A stretch of 64,000 bases of DNA from Oceanobacillus sojae (GTDB lineage: Bacteria > Bacillota > Bacilli > Bacillales > Amphibacillaceae), in assembly GCF_007991515.1 (NCBI RefSeq), contig NZ_BJYM01000008.1, positions 1-64,000 on the forward strand, written 5' to 3'. The notes below the pieces were generated by a model, which was given only the letters and a program-made list of their open reading frames with translations, had not been told where the DNA came from and ran no database searches. Position 1 is the stretch's first letter. Each line of letters starts with the position of its first letter. This document shows, one piece after another, positions 54,334 to 63,433 of the stretch. Both the position numbers and the translations under genes were made by a program.

Positions 54334-55524
54334 ATGAGTAAACCAAGCAAGAGCAATTTAAAATATAAAATATGCTCGCTGTTATCACTTTTTTTTATGT
54401 TGTTTTTTCTTTTTCCTTCCTTTATCCACGCAGATACATCCCTACAAGGATATAAAGAAGTTTTCCAAGACTCCCCGATCATTCCCTTTTTAAATAAGAA
54501 GGAGAGCTCAAAAGAGAACAATAAGGAGCAATATCAGCGTCTGGAGGATGTGAAAGTAGTGCCGGGGGGACAATCGATTGGAGTTCAACTGGAGACAAAA
54601 GGAGTTCTGGTTGTAGGCCATCATCAGGTAAAAGTGTCAGAAGGAGCAAAATCTCCGGGAGAAGCTGCTAAAATAAATGTTGGTGACACAATTGTTGAAA
54701 TAAACGGCCAAAAGATTAACCATATGACAGATATTAAACCGATTGTTGATAATAGCGGTAAAGAGAATAAAAAGCTGCAGATCAAACTGAAACGCGGAGA
54801 TAAAATGATCGAAACCAGTTTACAGCCGATTTTTGATAAAAAAGAAAAAGCTTATAAAATCGGGTTATATATTAGAGATACTGCTGCAGGGATTGGCACA
54901 ATGACGTTTTATGATCCGAAATCAGGCCGGTATGGTGCTTTAGGGCATGTTATCTCAGATATGGATACAAAGAAGCCGATTGATATTAAACAAGGATCCA
55001 TTATTCATTCTTCTGTAACAGCTATTGAAAAGGGCGATAATGGTTTACCGGGAGAAAAACAAGCCTCCTTTCAAACACAGGAAAAAAGAATTGGTAATAT
55101 AACAAAAAATACGGATTACGGCATATTTGGGATATTAGAGAAGGAAGTAAATCATGAAAAATATGAAGAAGCATTTCCTGTTGCGTTATCTCATGAAGTC
55201 AAAGAAGGTCCTGCAAAAATTCTTACAGTAGTTGATGGGGAAAAAATTGAAGAATTTGATATTGAAATTATCAGCAGTGTTCCTCAAAAATCAGCATCAA
55301 CAAAAGGAATGGTTATTCAGATCACTGATCCTCGATTGTTAGAGTTAACAGGCGGGATTGTACAGGGGATGAGCGGCAGTCCAATTATTCAAAATGGCAA
55401 AATTATTGGCGCAGTAACACATGTGTTTGTTAATGACCCGACCTCGGGTTATGGTGTTCATATCGAATGGATGCTTGAGGACGCCGGCATTATCAAACCT
55501 GAGTCTAATCAGAATGCAGCTTAA
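54334..55524 (+). CDS. spoIVB: SpoIVB serine peptidase (sigma-K checkpoint signal)
   Basis: Made in the forespore and secreted into the intermembrane space, where it cuts SpoIVFA to trigger pro-sigma-K processing. The 396-aa protein has a signal/anchor segment (about 15-32), a PDZ domain (about 80-170; Gly-Asp-Thr-Ile-Val-Glu-Ile-Asn-Gly) and an S55 peptidase domain. His205 (Ala-Leu-Gly-His-Val) and Ser347 (Gly-Met-Ser-Gly-Ser-Pro) are present. The ATG at 54334 follows GAGGAGGAG; an in-frame start at 54277 is upstream of it. No clear sigma-F/G promoter was identified. Confidence 0.95.
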   Translation: MSKPSKSNLKYKICSLLSLFFMLFFLFPSFIHADTSLQGYKEVFQDSPIIPFLNKKESSKENNKEQYQRLEDVKVVPGGQSIGVQLETKGVLVVGHHQVKVSEGAKSPGEAAKINVGDTIVEINGQKINHMTDIKPIVDNSGKENKKLQIKLKRGDKMIETSLQPIFDKKEKAYKIGLYIRDTAAGIGTMTFYDPKSGRYGALGHVISDMDTKKPIDIKQGSIIHSSVTAIEKGDNGLPGEKQASFQTQEKRIGNITKNTDYGIFGILEKEVNHEKYEEAFPVALSHEVKEGPAKILTVVDGEKIEEFDIEIISSVPQKSASTKGMVIQITDPRLLELTGGIVQGMSGSPIIQNGKIIGAVTHVFVNDPTSGYGVHIEWMLEDAGIIKPESNQNAA

Positions 55525-55564
55525 AAAATACTTGTAATGGTGATTGCCATTACAAGTATTTTTT
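55523..55564. terminator. terminator after spoIVB
   Basis: A perfect 18-bp stem (AAAAAATACTTGTAATGG and complement) with a 6-nt loop and T6. Confidence 0.9.
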
Positions 55565-55612
55565 GATTAGTATCTCAATTTTTGCGGCTTAAAAAATAAA
55601 CTGCTCATCATA

Positions 55613-55659
55613 GAATAGGAAGGTATAAATGCTTATTCTCAGGTGCGAAAGTTGAGTTA
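55613..55659 (+). repeat. solitary IS-like end
   Basis: This 47-bp sequence ends in AGGTGCGAAAGTTGAGTT. It is an inverted copy of 43388-43434, with two mismatches. Only one end is present, so it may be a solo remnant of an excised or deleted element. It lies in the 384-nt gap between spoIVB and spo0A, upstream of the spo0A promoters. Confidence 0.7.
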
Positions 55660-55723
55660 GTATTATAAAGATTAAAGTTGCGTACAGTGTATGGATACAG
55701 GTGTTTTATATCCAATTACTATC

Positions 55724-55769
55724 TGATATAATGAAAACGTATACAAAAAAGATTAAAAATCGTGTCGAA
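55724..55769 (+). promoter_or_regulatory. upstream spo0A promoter and Spo0A box
   Basis: TGA-TATAAT (55724-55732) is an extended -10, a candidate for the vegetative sigma-A promoter. TGTCGAA at 55763-55769 is an exact Spo0A box, so Spo0A can bind its own control region, as in B. subtilis. Confidence 0.6.
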
Positions 55770-55842
55770 AGTTGGTGAAAAACAAAGAAAAACAGAGAAT
55801 ACTTAAGAAAATCGAAATAAATCAAAAGTTTTTTGATTTTAA

Positions 55843-55869
55843 AGAGGATATTTATATTTTTTGTAGAAT
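55843..55869 (+). promoter_or_regulatory. sigma-H promoter of spo0A
   Basis: AGGATAT (within 55845-55851), a 13-nt spacer and AGAAT (55865-55869) fit the sigma-H consensus (AGGA-nn-T, 12-14 nt, GAAT). It lies 40 nt before the GTG start and corresponds to the sporulation-phase promoter known in B. subtilis. Confidence 0.7.
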
Positions 55870-55908
55870 ATGTAATAGGTGCATAAAAAGCAAAAGGAGG
55901 ATTTTTTA

Positions 55909-56691
55909 GTGAGTAAAATATCTGTATGTTTTGTTGATGATAATCGTGAGTTAATTCAATTAATGGAGGATTTTTTTGGGGAACAGGAAGAAATTGAAAT
56001 AGTTGGAACAGCCTTAAACGGTAGGGATTGCATCCCGCTAATTGAAGAGAAGAATCCAGATGTATTGGTATTAGATATAATCATGCCCCATATGGACGGT
56101 ATTGCCGTATTAAATGAAATTAAAAAAATGGATTTAAATAAAAAACCCCATATTATTATGCTGACTGCTTTTGGCCAAGAAGAAGTAATGAAGAAAGCTG
56201 TAGATTTAGGAGCTTCTTATTTTATTCTGAAGCCATTTGACATACAGAATCTGGCTGACCAAATCTTGCAGGTTCAGGGCAGCAGCATTCCAAGAGTGTC
56301 AAATGTAAATAAAACGAATACAGAAAACAGGAAAAAACAAGATTTGGAAGCGAATATAACAAATATTATTCATGAAATTGGTGTACCTGCACATATTAAA
56401 GGATATATGTACTTAAGAGAGGCAATTACGATGGTTTATAATGACATTGAGCTTTTAGGGTCTATTACAAAAGTACTTTACCCTGATATTGCGAAAAAGT
56501 TCAATACAACTGCTTCACGGGTGGAAAGAGCTATACGCCATGCGATAGAAGTTGCCTGGAGCAGAGGAAATATAGATTCCATTTCGGCTCTATTTGGCTA
56601 CACCATCAATATTTCAAAAGCTAAGCCGACAAATAGTGAATTCATTGCAATGGTGGCTGACAGATTACGTTTGGAACATAAGGTGTCATAA
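55909..56691 (+). CDS. spo0A: sporulation master regulator Spo0A
   Basis: A response regulator that starts sporulation when phosphorylated by the phosphorelay. The 260-aa protein has a receiver domain (about 1-120) with Asp10, Asp11, the phosphoacceptor Asp56 in Val-Leu-Asp-Ile-Ile-Met-Pro, and Lys in Ile-Leu-Lys-Pro-Phe. A linker (about 128-150) and the DNA-binding domain ([13 protein letters not shown]) follow. The start is GTG at 55909, 8 nt after AAAAGGAGG. It follows spoIVB, as in all Bacillaceae. Confidence 0.97.
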   Translation: MSKISVCFVDDNRELIQLMEDFFGEQEEIEIVGTALNGRDCIPLIEEKNPDVLVLDIIMPHMDGIAVLNEIKKMDLNKKPHIIMLTAFGQEEVMKKAVDLGASYFILKPFDIQNLADQILQVQGSSIPRVSNVNKTNTENRKKQDLEANITNIIHEIGVPAHIKGYMYLREAITMVYNDIELLGSITKVLYPDIAKKFNTTASRVERAIRHAIEVAWSRGNIDSISALFGYTINISKAKPTNSEFIAMVADRLRLEHKVS

Positions 56692-56754
56692 CAATACGGT
56701 GGCAGGTGTTAAACAGTCGGCATCATTTTTTTACCCGATGTAAAGAGTCGTACT

Positions 56755-56800
56755 GTTTTATATACTAAATGTAAATATTTAAAACAGCTCTATTTTTTAT
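56755..56800 (+). terminator. possible terminator after spo0A
   Basis: An 8-bp AT-rich stem (CTGTTTTA/TAAAACAG) with a 19-nt loop, followed by TATTTTTT. Weak. Confidence 0.4.
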
Positions 56801-56908
56801 ATTCGAAAAAGTTGGTATATTACTTATTTTTGATTAACATAAGGAATGGTAAGCATCAGATTTTTGAAATGTAAAAAAAGACCGTATTAAACGTTTTGTT
56901 GATTTGAT

Positions 56909-57172
56909 TTAGCCGAGAATAAAAACAGTAATCTGATACCATAAAGCAAGTGCTACAAGCAAAAGAGCAGAAATAATTTTTATTAGATTAGTTTTGGAAA
57001 AATAGTTCTTGCCTGGATAGACTTCTAAAAAAGTCACAATAAGTAAAAGAGTTGATAAAAATGGCAGTGTTAAGTAGTCAGCAACCTTCGTTAAATAGAT
57101 AATTCCCAGAACAAAGCTGATTATAATAATCGGAAAATAAAGCCAACGTTTCTTTTTCATCGTTTCAGTCAA
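56909..57172 (-). CDS. small membrane protein of unknown function
   Basis: An 87-aa protein. A basic N-terminus (Lys-Lys-Lys-Arg-Trp) is followed by three predicted membrane segments (about 10-28, 35-49 and 63-85), with a short polar loop containing Tyr-Pro-Gly-Lys-Asn-Tyr. The TTG at 57172 lies 9 nt after AAGGAG; an internal ATG four codons later is possible. Not recognised. It sits between spo0A and lexA, at the junction of two gene blocks that are separate in B. subtilis. Confidence 0.6.
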   Translation of the reverse strand: MTETMKKKRWLYFPIIIISFVLGIIYLTKVADYLTLPFLSTLLLIVTFLEVYPGKNYFSKTNLIKIISALLLVALALWYQITVFILG

Positions 57173-57238
57173 TTTTATACACTCCTTGAACTTGTACTTT
57201 ATTTAAAGCATATTAGGATCAGACTAATTTTATGTTAG

Positions 57239-57287
57239 AAAAAAAGGTTAACGGGCACATTTTAAAATGTGTCCGTTAACCTTTTTT
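57239..57287. terminator. strong terminator downstream of lexA
   Basis: A near-perfect 22-bp stem built around GGTTAACGGGCACATTTT and its complement, with A-runs on the left and T-runs on the right. It would end lexA transcripts on the minus strand and could also act on the plus strand. Confidence 0.85.
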
Positions 57288-57342
57288 AGGAATTATACGA
57301 CTTCGAGACAAAATGTTCTCAGCTTGTATGAATACACTTTTT

Positions 57343-57963
57343 TTAGTGAATATTACGGTATAATCCGATAACCTTACCCAAGATAGAAACATTTTCATAA
57401 TAAAGTGGTTCCATTGTTGCATTTTCCGGCTGCAGGCGAAAACGATTCTTTTCTTTAAAAAAACGTTTAACAGTAGCTTCGTTATCCTCGGTCATTGCTA
57501 CAACGATATCGCCATTATCTGCGGAACTTTGCTGTTTGACAATAACCATATCATTGTCTAAAATACCTGCCTCAATCATACTTTCTCCATCAATTACAAG
57601 TATAAACAGATTATCCTCCGGCCCGGCTGAGGAGCTTGGAACAGGAATGAATTCTTCAATGTTTTCAATTGCTGTAATAGGGATTCCTGCAGTAACTTTT
57701 CCGATTACAGGTACATAAATAGCTTTGTCTCTGGGTGCTTCGTTTTCATTCTCATACATAATCTCAATGGCGCGGGGCTTTGTTGGATCTCTTCGTATAT
57801 ATCCTTTGTTCTCCAGCCTTTCTAAGTGGCCATGAACGGTAGAGCTTGAAGCTAATCCTACAGCAACAGCGATTTCACGAACAGAAGGCGGATACCCTTT
57901 TTGCTCTACTTGTTCTTTAATAAAGTCAAAAATCATCTGTTGTCTTTTTGATAGTTTTGTCAT
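57343..57963 (-). CDS. lexA: SOS repressor LexA
   Basis: Represses the DNA-damage regulon and cleaves itself with RecA filaments. The 206-aa protein has an N-terminal winged helix (about 1-65). The cleavage site is Ala92-Gly93, and the catalytic dyad is Ser128 (Gly-Glu-Ser-Met) with Lys166 (Thr-Val-Lys-Arg). B. subtilis LexA has 205 aa with these residues one position earlier. The start ATG at 57963 follows GAGGGGAG on the minus strand. Autoregulated through the boxes listed next. Confidence 0.97.
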   Translation of the reverse strand: MTKLSKRQQMIFDFIKEQVEQKGYPPSVREIAVAVGLASSSTVHGHLERLENKGYIRRDPTKPRAIEIMYENENEAPRDKAIYVPVIGKVTAGIPITAIENIEEFIPVPSSSAGPEDNLFILVIDGESMIEAGILDNDMVIVKQQSSADNGDIVVAMTEDNEATVKRFFKEKNRFRLQPENATMEPLYYENVSILGKVIGLYRNIH

Positions 57964-58000
57964 GACTTTCTCCCCTCTAGCATAGGTATTTGTTATTCAC

Positions 58001-58029
58001 AGTATAGCACTTAAATAATAATTTTACAA
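58001..58029 (-). promoter_or_regulatory. lexA promoter
   Basis: On the minus strand, TTGTAA (58029-58024), a 17-nt spacer and TATACT (58006-58001). LexA box 1 (58028-58039) overlaps the -35 side, which explains autoregulation. Confidence 0.75.
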
Positions 58030-58097
58030 ACAAATGTTCTGAAAAAGTATTGACAAGAACAACTGTTCTAAATATACTAGTATCAGAACAACTGTTC
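58028..58097. promoter_or_regulatory. three LexA (SOS) boxes in the lexA divergent region
   Basis: AAACAAATGTTC (58028-58039), GAACAACTGTTC (58057-58068) and GAACAACTGTTC (58086-58097) match the Bacillus GAAC-N4-GTTC operator; the first has one mismatch. Their starts are exactly 29 bp apart. Box 2 fills the spacer of the rightward promoter and box 3 covers its start point. Confidence 0.92.
58050..58078 (+). promoter_or_regulatory. SOS-controlled rightward promoter
   Basis: A consensus TTGACA (58050-58055), a 17-nt spacer and TATACT (58073-58078) with LexA box 2 inside the spacer. It drives the 31-aa peptide gene and probably yneB and ynzC. Confidence 0.85.
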
Positions 58098-58132
58098 CGG
58101 GACCTTATAAAATACTGAAGGGAGTTTTTTAT

Positions 58133-58228
58133 ATGTTTGAAAAACTAATGAAATCAGATGCATTTTATATTGTGGCTTTTATTATTGCATTATTATTTTT
58201 ATATACGATGATGGTTACTACTGCTTAA
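58133..58228 (+). CDS. SOS-induced 31-residue membrane peptide in the yneA position
   Basis: An ATG at 58133, 8 nt after AAGGGAG, opens a 31-codon frame. It has a short charged start (Met-Phe-Glu-Lys-Leu-Met-Lys-Ser-Asp) and one hydrophobic helix (about residues 10-27: Ala-Phe-Tyr-Ile-Val-Ala-Phe-Ile-Ile-Ala-Leu-Leu-Phe-Leu-Tyr), ending Val-Thr-Thr-Ala. It lies between lexA and yneB, where B. subtilis has yneA, the SOS division inhibitor with a membrane anchor and LysM domain; no LysM coding follows the stop. By analogy with Caulobacter SidA (29 aa, SOS-induced) it may inhibit division. That function is inferred; the operator and promoter evidence is direct. Confidence 0.7.
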   Translation: MFEKLMKSDAFYIVAFIIALLFLYTMMVTTA

Positions 58229-58362
58229 ATATTTTAGCCCGTATGGCCAATTTCCTTGCATATTTTTTAGAGAGTAAATAAAATTTGCAGTGTTGGTAAA
58301 ATAAATTGTTTAAAGTGCTTGTTCTAAAAGTATGAATAAATTTTCTGTTTTATTTTTATTAG

Positions 58363-59091
<729 letters not shown>

Positions 59092-59110
59092 TCGTAGCGT
59101 AAGATAGAAG

Positions 59111-59137
59111 AACAGGAAGTTTATCTCCTGTTTTTTT
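59111..59137 (+). terminator. weak terminator between yneB and ynzC
   Basis: A CAGGA/TCCTG stem followed by T7; it may only partly stop transcription of the SOS operon. Confidence 0.6.
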
Positions 59138-59159
59138 AGTAGAAGGAGGGACAAGTTAT

Positions 59160-59393
59160 ATGTTGTCTAAAGATAAATTAGATAGAATTAATATTTTAGC
59201 CAATAAAGCAAAAAATGAAGGATTAACAGAGGAAGAAAAAAATGAGCAGCAAACATTACGTAAAGAGTATTTAGCAAATGTACGAGGCTCTTTTAAAAAT
59301 CATCTGAAAGGGATGACAGTAGTTGATCCGGAAGGTAATGATGTTACCCCGCAAAAGCTTCGTGATTATCAGGAACGCAGTAAAAAACACTAA
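59160..59393 (+). CDS. ynzC: YnzC family protein (DUF896)
   Basis: A 77-aa soluble protein with an N-terminal helical hairpin (Leu-Ser-Lys-Asp-Lys-Leu-Asp-Arg-Ile-Asn-Ile-Leu-Ala; Glu-Gly-Leu-Thr-Glu-Glu-Glu) and a basic tail, the DUF896 pattern. The ATG follows GAAGGAGGG. In B. subtilis the gene belongs to the SOS operon. Function unknown. Confidence 0.92.
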   Translation: MLSKDKLDRINILANKAKNEGLTEEEKNEQQTLRKEYLANVRGSFKNHLKGMTVVDPEGNDVTPQKLRDYQERSKKH

Positions 59394-59494
59394 TTCTTCA
59401 CATTCTTCATATTGACTTAGCTTGTATAGTAAAGGATTTCATTATAAAATAGAGATAGAAATAGAATATGTTTTGAAGTGGAAGGAGAAAAATA

Positions 59495-61495
59495 ATGACA
59501 CAACAAATTGAAGAACTATCCATTAATACGATTCGTACGTTATCCATTGATGCGATTGAAAAAGCAAACTCCGGACATCCTGGTTTACCAATGGGGGCGG
59601 CGCCTATGGCTTACACCCTCTGGACAGATTTTATGAATCATAACCCAAAAAATTCGAAATGGTTCAATCGTGACCGTTTTGTTTTATCTGCTGGTCATGG
59701 ATCTATGCTGCTTTACAGTCTATTGCATTTATCCGGCTATAAAGTGTCTATCGATGATTTAAAAGAGTTCCGTCAGTGGGATTCTAAAACTCCGGGGCAT
59801 CCGGAAGTACATCATACGGACGGTGTGGAAGCAACTACAGGGCCATTAGGTCAGGGGATTGCTATGTCTGTTGGAATGGCAATGGCTGAAGCACATCTTA
59901 GTGCTACTTATAATAAAGAAGCGTATAATGTGGTAGACCATTATACATATGCTATTGTCAGTGACGGGGATTTAATGGAAGGGATTTCTCATGAGGCGGC
60001 ATCTTTAGCCGGTCATCTCGGCTTAGGCAAACTGATCGCCCTTTATGATTCAAATGATATTTCCTTAGATGGTGATTTGGATCGCGCATTCTCTGAAAAC
60101 ACGGAACAACGCTTTAAAGCATACGGCTGGCAAGTGCTTCGGGTAGAAGACGGAAATGATGTAGATGCTATCCGCCAGGCAATTAAAGAAGCACAGCAAA
60201 ATCAAGACCAGCCGACATTAATTGAAGTGAAAACAATTATCGGCTATGGCTCTCCGAATAAGTCTGCTTCCAGTGCTTCACATGGATCTCCGCTTGGAGC
60301 AGATGAAGTGAAGTTAACAAAAGAAGCCTATAAATGGAATCATGAAGATTTTTATGTATCTGATGAAGTATATGCCGACTTCAAAGAAAAGATTGTTACT
60401 GACGGTTCAAAAAAAGAATCTGCATGGAATGAACTTGTTGCGGCTTATAAAGAAGCATATCCAGAATTAGGTGAGCAGTTTGAACTTGCGTTGAAAGGCG
60501 AGCTTCCTGAAAACTGGCATGAAAGTCTTCCGGTGTATGAGGAAGGATCAAAACTTGCTACACGTGCCTCTTCAGGTGAAGTGTTAAATGCAGTAGCAAA
60601 AGCTGTTCCAAACTTCTTTGGCGGAAGTGCGGACCTTGCAGGATCCAATAAAACGACAATTAATGATGAAAATGATTTTACAAAAGAAGATTATGCCGGA
60701 CGTAATGTTTGGTTTGGCGTTCGTGAACATGCAATGGGCGCAGCGTTAAACGGAATGGCTCTTCATGGCGGACTTCATGTTTTTGGCGGAACATTCTTTG
60801 TGTTCAGTGACTATTTACGCCCATCTATTCGTCTTGCATCTATTATGAATATGCCTGTAACATATGTGTTTACACATGATTCTATCGCGGTTGGTGAAGA
60901 TGGTCCAACGCATGAACCTGTAGAGCATTTAGCTGCTCTACGTGCTATGCCTCATCTATCTTTAATCCGTCCAGCTGATGGAAACGAGGTACAGGCAGCA
61001 TGGAGACTAGCTCTGGAATCAACAGATCAGCCTACAGCTCTTGTGTTGACCCGCCAAAATCTTCCTACATTAGCTAATACAGCAGAATTAGCTTATGAAG
61101 GAGTTAAAAAAGGTGCTTATATTGTAAGTAAATCTGAAAAAGAAACTCCAGATGCCCTTCTATTAGCTACAGGTTCTGAAGTTCAATTAGCAGTTGCTGC
61201 TCAAGAGGCTTTGAAAGAAAAAGGTGTCGATGTTCAGGTTGTAAGTATGCCTTCATGGGATCGTTTCGAAGCGCAGGATGAAGCATATAAAAACGAAGTA
61301 CTTCCTAAAGAAGTAACAGCTAGAGTTGGTCTTGAAATGGCAGCGTCATTTGGATGGGATCGTTATGTCGGCTTTGAAGGAAAGACTCTTACCATTGACC
61401 GTTTCGGCGCTTCTGCGAATGGCGATCTATTAATTGAGAAATTTGGTTTTACAGTGGATAATGTTGTTAAATTGGTTGAAGAAGTTACAAAATAA
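59495..61495 (+). CDS. tkt: transketolase
   Basis: A thiamine-diphosphate enzyme of the pentose phosphate pathway that moves two-carbon units between sugar phosphates. The 666-aa protein has [10 protein letters not shown] near the start. The cofactor motif is Ser-Asp-Gly-Asp-Leu-Met-Glu-Gly (about 153-160), with [12 protein letters not shown] in the middle domain. The ATG follows AAGGAG. Its own terminator lies at 61523-61550. Confidence 0.97.
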   Translation: MTQQIEELSINTIRTLSIDAIEKANSGHPGLPMGAAPMAYTLWTDFMNHNPKNSKWFNRDRFVLSAGHGSMLLYSLLHLSGYKVSIDDLKEFRQWDSKTPGHPEVHHTDGVEATTGPLGQGIAMSVGMAMAEAHLSATYNKEAYNVVDHYTYAIVSDGDLMEGISHEAASLAGHLGLGKLIALYDSNDISLDGDLDRAFSENTEQRFKAYGWQVLRVEDGNDVDAIRQAIKEAQQNQDQPTLIEVKTIIGYGSPNKSASSASHGSPLGADEVKLTKEAYKWNHEDFYVSDEVYADFKEKIVTDGSKKESAWNELVAAYKEAYPELGEQFELALKGELPENWHESLPVYEEGSKLATRASSGEVLNAVAKAVPNFFGGSADLAGSNKTTINDENDFTKEDYAGRNVWFGVREHAMGAALNGMALHGGLHVFGGTFFVFSDYLRPSIRLASIMNMPVTYVFTHDSIAVGEDGPTHEPVEHLAALRAMPHLSLIRPADGNEVQAAWRLALESTDQPTALVLTRQNLPTLANTAELAYEGVKKGAYIVSKSEKETPDALLLATGSEVQLAVAAQEALKEKGVDVQVVSMPSWDRFEAQDEAYKNEVLPKEVTARVGLEMAASFGWDRYVGFEGKTLTIDRFGASANGDLLIEKFGFTVDNVVKLVEEVTK

Positions 61496-61522
61496 GGAAA
61501 GTTTATATACTTTATATCAATG

Positions 61523-61553
61523 AAGAGAGAGGTAAAAGTACCTCTCTCTTTTA
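61523..61553 (+). terminator. terminator after tkt
   Basis: A 12-bp perfect stem AAGAGAGAGGTA / TACCTCTCTCTT with a 4-nt loop and a T-rich tail. Confidence 0.82.
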
Positions 61554-61563
61554 TTATTCTAGT

Positions 61564-61629
61564 TTCGACAAAAGAAGTTGTTCTTTGCACACTATTTTGA
61601 CAACTTTCGGAAATAGATTCCTCTATAAT
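61564..61629 (+). promoter_or_regulatory. Spo0A-activated promoter of sirA
   Basis: A reverse Spo0A box TTCGACA (61564-61570) is exact. A second, one-mismatch box (TTTTGACAA, 61595-61603) overlaps TTGACA (61597-61602), which stands 21 nt from TATAAT (61624-61629). Spo0A-activated sigma-A promoters such as spoIIG have this over-long spacer of 21-22 bp. Confidence 0.65.
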
Positions 61630-61652
61630 AATAGTCAAAGGAGGAATGCGTG

Positions 61653-62111
61653 ATGAATGAATATGCAATTTATTGGATAGAAGAGAGTGTAGCAAAAAAT
61701 TATTTTCATAAAAGTGATTTATTACATCGATTCTTTTTAGAATGTGCTGAAAATCAAGATGAGATAATAATTAGAAAGCAATTTCGATTCATAACCAGAA
61801 AAATCCATTTTTATAAGTTTGCTATGCATTTAAAGACGTTTTCTTCACCTGATATCATGATAAAACGAATCGGGAATAGAGTGATTGTAAAAAAAGGGGA
61901 AGAAACACTTTGTCTATATATAGAGAATGGACAGTTAATTTTAAAATGTAATCATTTAGTTTCGGCAGTATCTGTACTTTTTCCTATATTAGAAGATATT
62001 CATCCTTATTTCTTTGTACAGGGGAAGGATACACCTCAGTATGGATGGATTTCTCCAAAGCCGGTAAAAGCACAGGATGATGAAAGTCAAGTGTTGTATA
62101 ATTTCCTCTAA
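61653..62111 (+). CDS. sirA: sporulation inhibitor of replication SirA
   Basis: A 152-aa protein that in B. subtilis binds DnaA domain I and stops new replication rounds once sporulation begins. It starts Met-Asn-Glu-Tyr-Ala-Ile-Tyr-Trp-Ile-Glu-Glu-Ser-Val-Ala, with a phenylalanine-rich segment (His-Arg-Phe-Phe-Leu) as in YneE/SirA. The ATG at 61653 is 8 nt after AAAGGAGG; a GTG one codon earlier is possible. Its promoter carries Spo0A boxes, in line with its role. Confidence 0.88.
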   Translation: MNEYAIYWIEESVAKNYFHKSDLLHRFFLECAENQDEIIIRKQFRFITRKIHFYKFAMHLKTFSSPDIMIKRIGNRVIVKKGEETLCLYIENGQLILKCNHLVSAVSVLFPILEDIHPYFFVQGKDTPQYGWISPKPVKAQDDESQVLYNFL

Positions 62112-62158
62112 TCTAATATACTGTATTAGAGACAACACGAAGGAGGAAATTTTGTAAC

Positions 62159-62386
62159 ATGAGTACGATATGGGTAGTATTAATTGCAATTGCAGCTTTA
62201 GTTGCTGGTGTTGCTCTTGGATTTTTCATTGCCAGAAAATATATGATGAATTATTTGAAAAAGAATCCGCCGATTAATGAGCAGATGCTTCGTACATTGA
62301 TGATGCAAATGGGCCAAAAGCCATCGCAGAAGAAAATTAATCAGATGATGCGGGCGATGAATAACCAAAATCAGTCTGGGAAATAA
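62159..62386 (+). CDS. yneF: YneF family membrane protein (UPF0154)
   Basis: A 75-aa protein with one N-terminal membrane segment (about 4-24). The conserved cytoplasmic part is [21 protein letters not shown]. The ATG follows GAAGGAGG. Function unknown; conserved next to sirA. Confidence 0.93.
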   Translation: MSTIWVVLIAIAALVAGVALGFFIARKYMMNYLKKNPPINEQMLRTLMMQMGQKPSQKKINQMMRAMNNQNQSGK

Positions 62387-62413
62387 TTTATAATTATTTT
62401 ATGGACAAGCACT

Positions 62414-62442
62414 AAAACCACTTTTTTTAGAAGGTGGTTTTT
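62414..62442 (+). terminator. terminator after yneF
   Basis: AAAACCACTT pairs with AAGGTGGTTTT (one bulge), with a T5 tail. Confidence 0.75.
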
Positions 62443-62600
62443 CTTATTGGTAAAAAAAATTATGCAGGGAAGGATACAATATTATCCCTTTAGGCATCTT
62501 TTTTTCATATCATTCGTAAAATGTATGGAGATTGTCATAAAATAATCTTTTATTTTTGTATTTCTCTGTTAGAATAGAAATGATTGATAGGGGGATTATC

Positions 62601-63305
62601 ATGGAGGAAATTAATATTTTCTTAGCCTTTGCAGCTGGATTTCTTTCATTTATTTCGCCTTGTGTTCTACCGTTGTATCCAGTATTTCTTTCTTATATTA
62701 CGGGAATGAGCATGGATGAAATAAATCAAGATAATAAGGCGCTTGATCGAAAAGCAATTTTACATACGGTATGCTTTCTAATTGGTTTTTCAAGTATTTT
62801 TATAATGATTGGTTTTACGACAACTTATATCTCCGAGTTTTTAGTAACATATCAAAATGAAATAAGACAAATTGGTGCTATTTTAATTATCTTTTTTGGT
62901 TTAGTTATTGTCGGAGTATTAAATTTTCAGTTTCTCATGAAAGATCGTAAAATTCATTTTAAAAATCGTCCTGCAGGTTATTTTGGTTCTGTTATCATTG
63001 GTATGGCTTTTTCCTTAGGGTGGACACCATGCACCGGGCCAATTCTAGCTATTGTATTTTCACTGGCTGCAACAAGTCCTAATATAGGAATGATTATGAT
63101 GGTCAGCTATATTTTAGGGTTCTCTATTCCTTTTTTAGTACTGGGCTTTTTTATCGGCAAGTTAAAATGGTTTAGAAAGCACAGCCAAAAAATGGTGAAA
63201 ATCGGCGGCTGGATAATGATTTTAGTGGGAATTGCATTGTTTTTTGATTGGATGACAAAATTAACTGGATTTTTAGCAAATTTATTCGGCTTTACCGGGT
63301 TTTAA
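62601..63305 (+). CDS. ccdA: cytochrome c biogenesis protein CcdA
   Basis: A 234-aa DsbD-like membrane protein that moves reducing power across the membrane for cytochrome c maturation and spore cortex synthesis. Six membrane segments are predicted. The redox cysteines lie in Ser-Pro-Cys-Val-Leu-Pro and Thr-Pro-Cys-Thr-Gly-Pro. The ATG at 62601 follows AGGGGG; an in-frame start at 62556 has no site. Confidence 0.94.
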   Translation: MEEINIFLAFAAGFLSFISPCVLPLYPVFLSYITGMSMDEINQDNKALDRKAILHTVCFLIGFSSIFIMIGFTTTYISEFLVTYQNEIRQIGAILIIFFGLVIVGVLNFQFLMKDRKIHFKNRPAGYFGSVIIGMAFSLGWTPCTGPILAIVFSLAATSPNIGMIMMVSYILGFSIPFLVLGFFIGKLKWFRKHSQKMVKIGGWIMILVGIALFFDWMTKLTGFLANLFGFTGF

Positions 63306-63433
63306 ATGCTTTCAAATAAGAGTATTTAGAGGTATGCTTGAAATAAAGATTTTAAACTAGAAGATGAAAAGCATCAGATTAAACTATTTAAAAGCTGATG
63401 TTTGCCAGAATTTAGAGAAAAGAGTTGTTAGGT

